Assembly (NCBI RefSeq): GCF_016464425.1
Contig: NZ_JADDKQ010000010.1
Span: 209,205-273,204, forward strand
Length of the DNA stretch: 64,000 nucleotides
DNA from: Actinotalea solisilvae
GTDB taxonomy: Bacteria > Actinomycetota > Actinomycetes > Actinomycetales > Cellulomonadaceae
Reading direction: 5' to 3'
Every line of letters begins with the position of its first letter. Position 1 is the first letter of the stretch. Position numbers and translations under genes: made by a program. Shown one piece after another: positions 58,545 to 64,000 of this stretch. Below the pieces are notes generated by a model. It did no database searches. It was given only the letters and a program-made list of their open reading frames with translations, and was not told where the DNA came from.

Positions 58545-59945
58545 ATGAGTGCAGAGCCGCCCTCGTCCGCGCCCGCCCTGGCCCTCGACGGGGCCCTGAC
58601 GCCCGCGACACCGGCGCCCGCGTCGTCCGCGCTCCTCACCGACCGGTACGAGCTGACCATGGTCCAGGCGGCGCTGCGGGACGGGACCGCGGCCCGTCAC
58701 TGCGTGTTCGAGGTCTTCACCCGCCGGCTCCCCGCGGGCCGGCGCTTCGGGGTCCTGGCCGGGACCGGCCGGGTGCTCGAGGCGCTGTCGACCTTCCGGT
58801 TCGGCGACGACGAGCTCTCGTGGCTCTCGCGCCACGCCGTCGTGGACCGCGAGACGCTCGACTTCCTCGCCGACTACCGCTTCACGGGGACCATCACGGG
58901 CTACGCGGAGGGCGAGTGCTTCTTCCCCGGCTCGCCCGTGCTCGCGGTCGAGGGAACGTTCGCCGAGGCGGTCCTGCTCGAGACCCTGGTCCTGTCCATC
59001 CTCAACTACGACTCGGCGGTCGCCTCGGCCGCGTCGCGCATGACGAGCGCGGCCGTCGACCGCCCGTGCCTCGAGATGGGGTCGCGGCGCGCGCAGGAGC
59101 ACGCCGCCGTCGCGGCGGCGCGCGCAGCCGTCGTCGCGGGCTTCGCGGCGACGTCCAACCTCGAGGCGGGGCGCCGCTACGGCCTGCCGACGATCGGCAC
59201 GGCCGCGCACGCCTTCACGCTCCTGCACGACGACGAGCCGTCGGCGTTCGCGTCGCAGGTGGCCGCGATGGGTCCCGGCACGACGCTCCTCGTCGACACG
59301 TTCGACGTCATGCAGGGCGTCCGGAACGCCGTCGCGGCGGCCGGCCCCGGCCTCGGTGCCGTGCGGCTCGACTCGGGCGACCTCACGTTCCTCGCGCACG
59401 AGGTCCGCGCGCTGCTCGACGAGCTCGGCGCCCGCGGCACGAAGATCGTCGTGAGCTCGGACCTCGACGAGCACGCGATCGCCGCGCTCGCCGTCGCACC
59501 CGTGGACTCCTACGGCGTCGGCACGTCCGTCGTCACGGGGTCGGGCGCGCCCACGTGCGGCATGGTCTACAAGCTGGTCGCCCGGGAGGGACGGGACGGG
59601 CGCCTGGAGCCGGTCGCGAAGGCGTCCGCGCGCAAGGGCAGCAGCGGCGGCCGCAAGACCGCGGCGCGCCGGCTCGGTCCCGACAACCGCGCCGTCGAGG
59701 AGGTCGTGGTCACCGGTCCCGACCACGCCGTCGCGGCGTGGGCGCCGGCCGAGGGCGACCTCCGGGGCCTGCACGTGCCGCTCGTCGTCGCCGGCGCCGT
59801 GGACACGCGGTGGACGGGCAGCGCGGGCGTGGAGCACGCCGTCGAGCGCCACCACACCTCGCGCGCCGAGCTGCCCCGCGGCGCGCGGCGGCTCTCGGCG
59901 GGCGACCCGGCGCTCCCCACGGTCACGCTGACCCTCACGGAGTGA
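58545..59945 (+). CDS. pncB: Nicotinate phosphoribosyltransferase
   Basis: 466 residues. DRYELTMVQAALRDG (~30-44), TSNLEAGRRYGLP, GTAAHAFTLLHDDEPSAF with the phosphorylated His, and RLDSGDLTFLAHEVR are NAPRT signatures. It converts nicotinate and PRPP to nicotinate mononucleotide in NAD salvage. The N-terminal ~28 residues are an Ala/Pro-rich extension. A weak direct repeat follows its stop, then a terminator. Confidence 0.95.
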   Translation: MSAEPPSSAPALALDGALTPATPAPASSALLTDRYELTMVQAALRDGTAARHCVFEVFTRRLPAGRRFGVLAGTGRVLEALSTFRFGDDELSWLSRHAVVDRETLDFLADYRFTGTITGYAEGECFFPGSPVLAVEGTFAEAVLLETLVLSILNYDSAVASAASRMTSAAVDRPCLEMGSRRAQEHAAVAAARAAVVAGFAATSNLEAGRRYGLPTIGTAAHAFTLLHDDEPSAFASQVAAMGPGTTLLVDTFDVMQGVRNAVAAAGPGLGAVRLDSGDLTFLAHEVRALLDELGARGTKIVVSSDLDEHAIAALAVAPVDSYGVGTSVVTGSGAPTCGMVYKLVAREGRDGRLEPVAKASARKGSSGGRKTAARRLGPDNRAVEEVVVTGPDHAVAAWAPAEGDLRGLHVPLVVAGAVDTRWTGSAGVEHAVERHHTSRAELPRGARRLSAGDPALPTVTLTLTE

Positions 59946-59990
59946 GGCCGGGCGGCGATGACGCTCGTGGGGTGAGGCGGACAGCACTGC

Positions 59991-60023
59991 GCCCGGGGCC
60001 CCGGGTGGTCCGGGGCCCCGGGC
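59991..60023. terminator. Bidirectional hairpin terminator
   Basis: A perfect 14-bp stem of GCCCCGGG-type sequence with a 5-nt loop (59991-60004 with 60010-60023), between pncB and the convergent small membrane protein gene. Confidence 0.8.
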
Positions 60024-60059
60024 GCGGGGCTCTGCGGCTCGAGCGCCGCGGCGGCGTCG

Positions 60060-60215
60060 TTACACGCGCGCCTTGCCGCGTCCGACGAGGCCCAGGATCA
60101 GGCTGACGACGAGCACGATGATGCCGAGCCAGATGAGGAACTGCGCAGCCTCGACGGCGACGCCGAGGATGAGCAGCACGATGCCGACGATCAGGATGAT
60201 CAGCCAGGTAGGCAT
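60060..60215 (-). CDS. Small hydrophobic membrane protein (two TM helices)
   Basis: 51 residues. MPTWLIILIVGIVLLILGVAV and FLIWLGIIVLVVSLILGLV form a helical hairpin; the C-terminus is basic (GRGKARV). Resembles the many short two-TM actinobacterial proteins of the DUF6131 type, of unknown function, sometimes stress-induced. ATG 60215 has GAAAGGG upstream. Confidence 0.75.
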   Translation of the reverse strand: MPTWLIILIVGIVLLILGVAVEAAQFLIWLGIIVLVVSLILGLVGRGKARV

Positions 60216-60516
60216 GATGAGCCCTTTCTTCCAGGTCTCCCTCCCCGGGGGGTACCGGGGCGGGGGGTCTTGACAACGAGCGTGGCAGGTGTTTCCGCAC
60301 CCCGCATCCGGAACGATCACGTCGCGCGGAACTCGCGGGTCGGTGGTATCGGGCGTCGCCCGGCTCGCTGACCTGCACCGATGCACGCGCTGGCGATGCG
60401 CGCGCGCCGGCATCGGCAGCGAGGTCGTCGTCCGAGCGGGTGAACGTCGGCGCCCGGGACGCGTCACGAGGCGTCGTCGGGCGGCCGTCCGGGCGCGCGC
60501 GTGCCGGGCCCGGAGG
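60216..60516. other. 301-bp intergenic region without a supported gene
   Basis: It separates the small membrane protein from the helicase stop. A TTGACA hexamer at ~60273 has no credible -10 partner. On the reverse strand GGAAAC and GTTGTC are only 13 bp apart, too close for an ECF promoter. I see no RNA gene or repeat. Confidence 0.5.
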
Positions 60517-62334
60517 TCAGCGGCGGCCGACGAACCAGTCGCGGACGAGCGCCGCGCGCGCCTCGAGCTGCTCCTGGCTCGCGAGCGCGACCTCGGGTCC
60601 CCCGCACCGCCGTCGGAGCTCGGTGTGCACGGACCCGTGCGGCTGCCCGCTGCGTCGCGCCCATGCGCTGACGAGGGCGTTGAGCTCCTTGCGCAGCTCC
60701 GTGAGGCGCCGGTGGTCGACGGCGGGCCGCGGCGCGCGCCGTCCGGCCACCTGGTCCGCCTGCCGCTGGCGCAGGAGGGTGCTGACCTGGTCGGCGTCGA
60801 GGAGCCCGGGCAGGCCGAGGAAGTCCTGCTCCTCGTCCGAGCCGACCTCGGCGCCCGTGCCGAACTCGCCGCCGTCGAAGAGGACGCGGTCGAACGTCGC
60901 CTGCGCCTCGAGGGCCTGGAAGGTGCCCGCCACCCCGTCGGCGCCCACGGCGTCGGGCGTGCTCTGCTCGCGCTCGGCGGCGAGCAGGAGGTCGGCCTCC
61001 GGGTCGTCCGAGCGCTCCGGGCGGTCCAGCGCGTGGTCGCGCTCGAGCTCGAGCGTCGCCGCGAGCGCGAGCAGCTGCGGCACGCTCGGCAGGAAGACCG
61101 AGGCCGTCTCGCCGCGCCGCCGCACGCGGACGAACCGTCCGACCGCCTGGGCGAAGAACAGGGGCGTCGCCGTCGACGTCGCGTACACGCCGACCGCGAG
61201 CCGCGGGACGTCGACCCCCTCGGAGACCATGCGGACCGCGACCATCCAGCGCGAGTCGCCCTCGGAGAAGCTCTCGATGCGCTCGGAGGCGCCGTCGTCG
61301 TCGGAGAGGACCACGGTGGCCGCCTCCCCCGTGATGCGGCGCAGGTGCCCGGCGTAGGCGCGCGCGTCCGCCTGGTCGGTCGCGATGACGAGGCCGCCGG
61401 CGTCCGGCACGGTGCGGCGCACCTCGGACAGCCGCCGGTCCGCGGCCGCGAGGACCGAGGGGATCCACTCGCCCTCGGGGTCGAGCGCGGTGCGCCAGGC
61501 CTGGGCGGTCATGTCCTTGGTCAGGTCCTCGCCCAGGCGCGCGCTGACCTCGTCGCCCGCGCGGGTGCGCCAGCGCATCTGGCCGCTGTAGGACAGGAAG
61601 AGGACGGGACGGACGACGCCGTCCCGCAGCGCGTCGCCGTAGCCGTAGGTGTAGTCGGCGAGCGATCGCCGGATGTTGTCGGCGCCGGGCGCGTAGGTGA
61701 CGAACGGGATGGGCGCGGTGTCGGAGCGGAACGGCGTGCCGGTGAGGGCGAGCCGCCGCGTGGCACCCTCGAACGCCTCGCGCACCGCGTCGCCCCAGCT
61801 CAGCGCGTCGCCGCCGTGGTGGATCTCGTCGAGGATGACGAGCGTGGGCGCTGCCGCGGTGCGGGCGGCGTGCAGCGCGGGCTTGCTCGCCACGCCGGCG
61901 TACGTCAGCGCGACGCCGTCGAAGCTCCCGCCGTGCCGGCCCTGGCTGTTGCGGAAGTTGGGGTCGAGGTGGACGCCCACGCGCGCCGCGGCGTCGGCCC
62001 ACTGGCGCTTGAGGTGCTCCGTGGGCGCGACGACGGTGACGCGCCGCACGACGCCGCGCTGCAGCAGGTCGGTCGCCACGCGCAGCGCGAACGTCGTCTT
62101 GCCGGCGCCGGGCGTCGCGACCGCGAGGAAGTCCCGCGGCTGCCGCTGCTCGTAGGCCGTCAGCGCGGCCTGCTGCCAGGCGCGCAGCTTGCCCGCGGTG
62201 CCCCAGGGCGCCCGGCCGGGGAAGGCGGGCGGCAGGTGCGACGCGGCTGCGGCGGAGGGCGTGTGGACACCTCCGGGCGTGGCGAGGCCGGGCCCCTCCC
62301 AGGACTGACGCGCCGCGTGGTGCGGGGCGCTCAC
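60517..62334 (-). CDS. SF2 DEAD/DEAH-box helicase
   Basis: 605 residues. Q/Ia motifs at RAWQQAALTAY; Walker A ATPGAGKTT (~75); Walker B-type LDEIHHGGDAL (~165); motif III LTGTPFRSD; motif V/VI EGVDVPRLAVGVYAT and QAVGRFVRVRR. The C-terminal ~170 residues are helical and include a repeated Glu/Gln-rich region and a basic end. It most resembles actinobacterial helicases of the type-III-restriction/RadD-like subgroup; substrate unknown. GTG 62334 overlaps the DUF3039 stop (GTGA). Confidence 0.9.
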   Translation of the reverse strand: MSAPHHAARQSWEGPGLATPGGVHTPSAAAASHLPPAFPGRAPWGTAGKLRAWQQAALTAYEQRQPRDFLAVATPGAGKTTFALRVATDLLQRGVVRRVTVVAPTEHLKRQWADAAARVGVHLDPNFRNSQGRHGGSFDGVALTYAGVASKPALHAARTAAAPTLVILDEIHHGGDALSWGDAVREAFEGATRRLALTGTPFRSDTAPIPFVTYAPGADNIRRSLADYTYGYGDALRDGVVRPVLFLSYSGQMRWRTRAGDEVSARLGEDLTKDMTAQAWRTALDPEGEWIPSVLAAADRRLSEVRRTVPDAGGLVIATDQADARAYAGHLRRITGEAATVVLSDDDGASERIESFSEGDSRWMVAVRMVSEGVDVPRLAVGVYATSTATPLFFAQAVGRFVRVRRRGETASVFLPSVPQLLALAATLELERDHALDRPERSDDPEADLLLAAEREQSTPDAVGADGVAGTFQALEAQATFDRVLFDGGEFGTGAEVGSDEEQDFLGLPGLLDADQVSTLLRQRQADQVAGRRAPRPAVDHRRLTELRKELNALVSAWARRSGQPHGSVHTELRRRCGGPEVALASQEQLEARAALVRDWFVGRR

Positions 62335-62675
62335 CGTCCGCCGTCGGAGCCGGCGCCGTCGCCGGGCTTGTCGCCGTCCTGCGGGTCCCGCAGGCCGTCG
62401 TAGATCTCCTGGCAGATCGGGCACACGGGGAACTTCTTGGGGTCGCGGCCCGGCACCCACACCTTGCCGCAGAGCGCGACGACCGGGCTGCCGGACAACG
62501 CCGAGGCGAGGATCTTCTCCTTGCGCACGTAGTGCGAGAACCTCTCGTGGTCCCCCGGCTCGACCTGCTGGCGGGTCTCCTCGCGCTCGAGGACGCTCGT
62601 CGCGCCGCCGGCACCGGGACCGCCGGGCTGCCCGAAGGGGTCGTCCGGGCCGGTCGGTGCAGTCGGCTGGCTCAT
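62331..62675 (-). CDS. DUF3039 family protein
   Basis: 114 residues. The conserved C-terminal block ALCGKVWVPGRDPKKFPVC followed by PICQEIY contains three Cys (CxnCPxC), likely a zinc knuckle. The N-terminus is Pro/Gly-rich. Actinobacteria-specific and commonly found next to the helicase gene, with which it overlaps (GTGA). TAGAAT 6 nt before the ATG gives a strong leaderless promoter; no Shine-Dalgarno. Confidence 0.92.
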   Translation of the reverse strand: MSQPTAPTGPDDPFGQPGGPGAGGATSVLEREETRQQVEPGDHERFSHYVRKEKILASALSGSPVVALCGKVWVPGRDPKKFPVCPICQEIYDGLRDPQDGDKPGDGAGSDGGR

Positions 62676-62681
62676 GCCCCC

Positions 62682-62687
62682 ATTCTA
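62682..62687 (-). promoter_or_regulatory. -10 box TAGAAT of the DUF3039-helicase unit
   Basis: TAGAAT on the reverse strand, 6 nt before ATG 62675. The best -10 match in the window; leaderless. Confidence 0.6.
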
Positions 62688-62772
62688 CGACCCACCCCCG
62701 ACACCTCTCCCGCCCCGCTCCCCACCCCCGCCCCGCTCCCCACCCCCCACCCACCCCCGCCGACCGCCGGTT

Positions 62773-62846
62773 CGCCGAGGTCGCTGGTCTGCGCCGAGGT
62801 CGCTGGTTCCAACCAGCGACCTCGACGGGAACCAGCGACCTCGGCG
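62773..62846. repeat. Four-copy CGCCGAGGTCGCTGGTT repeat cluster (two direct, two inverted)
   Basis: Copies at 62773-62788, 62792-62808 (direct) and 62811-62824, 62830-62846 (inverted). The last is the exact inverse complement of the second, so the whole element can fold into one long hairpin. It lies between DUF3039 and the DUF559 gene; a fifth copy lies at 63912-63928 on the far side of that gene. Confidence 0.8.
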
Positions 62847-62866
62847 CACTGGCCGGTCCCCCGGGG

Positions 62867-63820
62867 TCACGACCGGCGACGGGCACGAGCGAGACCGGCG
62901 CGGACGCGGACGACCAGCTGGTCCGGGCGCTGGAGATCCCCCCACGTGACGCGGACGACCGTCCATCCCGCCTCCTCGAGCGCGTCCTGCCGGCGCTTCT
63001 CCCGGAGCACCGCCTCGGCGGCCGCCTCACCCTCGCCGTACTTGCCGGCACCGTCGAACTCGACGCAGAAGCTCACCTCCGGCCAGCACAGGTCCGGGTA
63101 GAAGACGCCCATCGACGTCCGCACCGGCACCTGAAGCTCGCCGGGCGCCAGACCGGAGACGGTGAGGATCCAGCGCGTCATCGACTCGCCAGGAGACTCC
63201 GCGCGAGGGTCTGCCGCCGCCCAGACGAGCCGCGCGCGTCGGACGCCCCGACCGCCGGGGGCGCCGAGCAGGCGCTCGACCTCGCCCGCCACCACGCCGA
63301 GGCGGAGAGCGGAATCGGCGAGGGCCAGCGCCGCGCCCGCCGGCATGGTCCGGGCGCAGTCGGCCACGGTCCGCGCGAGTGAGGTCACGGGGAGCCCGTC
63401 GATCCGGGCTCGCTCCGCCGCCGGCACGGCGCGGTGGTGCCGGACCAGGGTGTCGCGTTCGCCCCCGCGCCCCCCGGGACGGTGCTCCTGCACGACATGG
63501 GTCGCTGTCGGCGCGGGCCAGACGACACAGCCCCACACCAGCGCCGCTGAGACGTGGCTGAACCAGAACGGCAACGTCAGGCGTCGGTGTGCCGCCACGA
63601 TCGCCGCTCGCGCCCGGGCCTCGGCGAGGACCTGCCCGGGACCGCCGAGGTCGCCCGAGACGTACGCGCCACGTCGCAGGCGGACCACGGCACCCGTCTC
63701 GACCTCTCGCCGCAGGTCAGCGGTGTGGTGCTCCCGGGCAAGCAGCACGGGCGGGGCGGCGAACCTCGGGCGCACCACCGTCGTCGGGCGAGCGAGGGCA
63801 GGGCGTGCAGCGGCGTCCAC
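62867..63820 (-). CDS. AbiEi-antitoxin-domain and DUF559 nuclease-like fusion protein
   Basis: 317 residues. The N-terminal ~60 residues (LRREVETGAVVRLRRGAYV) match the AbiEi-type winged helix. The C-terminal ~100 residues are DUF559: VFYPDLCWPEVSFCVEFDG, EKRRQDALEEAGWTVVRVTWGDL, the Vsr/PD-(D/E)xK-like endonuclease core with Asp, Glu and basic residues. This two-part layout is common in actinobacteria; no toxin or target is known for it, and there is no AbiEii gene beside it. Flanked on both sides by the 17-bp repeat family. GTG 63820. Confidence 0.85.
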   Translation of the reverse strand: MDAAARPALARPTTVVRPRFAAPPVLLAREHHTADLRREVETGAVVRLRRGAYVSGDLGGPGQVLAEARARAAIVAAHRRLTLPFWFSHVSAALVWGCVVWPAPTATHVVQEHRPGGRGGERDTLVRHHRAVPAAERARIDGLPVTSLARTVADCARTMPAGAALALADSALRLGVVAGEVERLLGAPGGRGVRRARLVWAAADPRAESPGESMTRWILTVSGLAPGELQVPVRTSMGVFYPDLCWPEVSFCVEFDGAGKYGEGEAAAEAVLREKRRQDALEEAGWTVVRVTWGDLQRPDQLVVRVRAGLARARRRS

Positions 63821-63911
63821 ACCAGCAGGCTCGTTCCCGACCCACCCGCCGTCACGACGGTGCCGCCGGGCCTGTGGACGACTGTCCCGTCCACGCCCGC
63901 CCCATCCCCGA

Positions 63912-63928
63912 CGCCGAGGTCGCTGGTT
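63912..63928. repeat. Single copy of the CGCCGAGGTCGCTGGTT repeat
   Basis: Identical to the 62792-62808 copy, located ~90 bp upstream of the DUF559 gene start and immediately before the poly-G run. It may be the first unit of another cluster. Confidence 0.8.
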
Positions 63929-63935
63929 CGCGTCG

Positions 63936-64000
63936 GGGGGGGGGGGGGGGACAACCCCCCCCCGCCCGGCGCCCCCCCCCCCCCCGCGGGGGCGGCCCCC
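63936..64000. other. Poly-G/poly-C low-complexity window end
   Basis: Long runs of G then C with few other bases, unlike any other part of the window. Most likely a sequencing or assembly artefact at a contig end, possibly at a hairpin-forming repeat. Confidence 0.75.

Noticed and set aside
60273..60305. TTGACA at ~60273 and a GGAAAC...GTTGTC pair as promoters
   Set aside because: The first has no -10 partner and no gene downstream on its strand. The second pair is only 13 bp apart, too short for an ECF-type promoter.
62690..62760. C-rich run (CCCCGCTCCCCACCCC) between DUF3039 and the repeat cluster as a regulatory element
   Set aside because: Simple low-complexity pyrimidine tract upstream of the promoter; no defined motif beyond composition.

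Overview
The window is a very GC-rich, densely coded actinobacterial chromosome segment. GTG starts are common, and many adjacent genes overlap by ATGA, GTGA or TGATG. Gene content points to Micrococcales, and my best guess is the Cellulomonadaceae/Promicromonosporaceae neighbourhood. The evidence is actinobacterial markers (mycothiol-type DsbA oxidoreductase, DUF3039, DUF2017-ClpS, group II truncated haemoglobin, paired dynamin-like GTPases) together with starch and GlcNAc utilisation genes. This is inference from gene content, since no rRNA is present. No phage, transposase, CRISPR array or obvious genomic island was seen.

Layout. 1-15 kb: 3' end of an M13 peptidase, a secreted Cys-rich protein, a FAD oxidoreductase, a secreted GH13 alpha-amylase with a CBM20 starch-binding domain, a DsbA-like oxidoreductase, pepN, a tandem P-loop kinase-like protein, malQ, an S9 prolyl-oligopeptidase and an MscS channel. 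15.3-20.4 kb: a split GlcNAc/glucose-type phosphotransferase (PTS) locus, with two EIIA, two EIIB, a HAD phosphatase and a GntR/DasR-like regulator on the minus strand. Divergent from these are EIIC (nagE) and HPr (ptsH). A dre-like operator lies in the divergent gap. 20.4-28.2 kb: truncated haemoglobin, TesB, topoisomerase IB, a sugar-porter MFS protein, an SDR-DUF2867 protein, a MerR-GyrI-transglutaminase fusion and a 4HBT thioesterase.

28.2-37.5 kb: two tandem pairs of dynamin-like GTPases, each an 'A' gene overlapping a 'B' gene by 4 nt, bracketing ettA and an ssb paralogue. This is the most distinctive part of the window. 37.7-42 kb: DUF418 membrane protein, NarL-type sensor kinase, response regulator and DUF4097 protein, all overlapping in one operon. 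42-50.7 kb: tRNA genes for Arg, His, Lys and Leu among PAP2 phosphatase, orn, an ATP-grasp enzyme, a STAS anti-anti-sigma factor and an RsbW-like ATPase, a GroES-like protein, bcp, an alpha/beta-hydrolase, a thioredoxin with a His-rich tail and a NUDIX-like protein.

50.7-60 kb: ABC-F ATPase, rdgB, rph, a large unrecognised membrane protein, an Rv1339-like metallo-phosphodiesterase, murI, DUF2017, clpS and divergent pncB. This order resembles the Mycobacterium tuberculosis pncB1-clpS-...-murI-Rv1339-rph-rdgB region, with the membrane protein as an insertion. 60-64 kb: small membrane protein, SF2 helicase with DUF3039, and an AbiEi-DUF559 nuclease-like gene flanked by copies of a 17-bp repeat. 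The last ~65 bases are poly-G/poly-C and look like contig-end artefact.

Two layers recur across the window. Perfect GC-rich hairpins without T-tracts separate transcription units. Many genes that lack a Shine-Dalgarno sequence carry a TAnnnT box 6-8 nt before the start codon, which suggests leaderless mRNAs.
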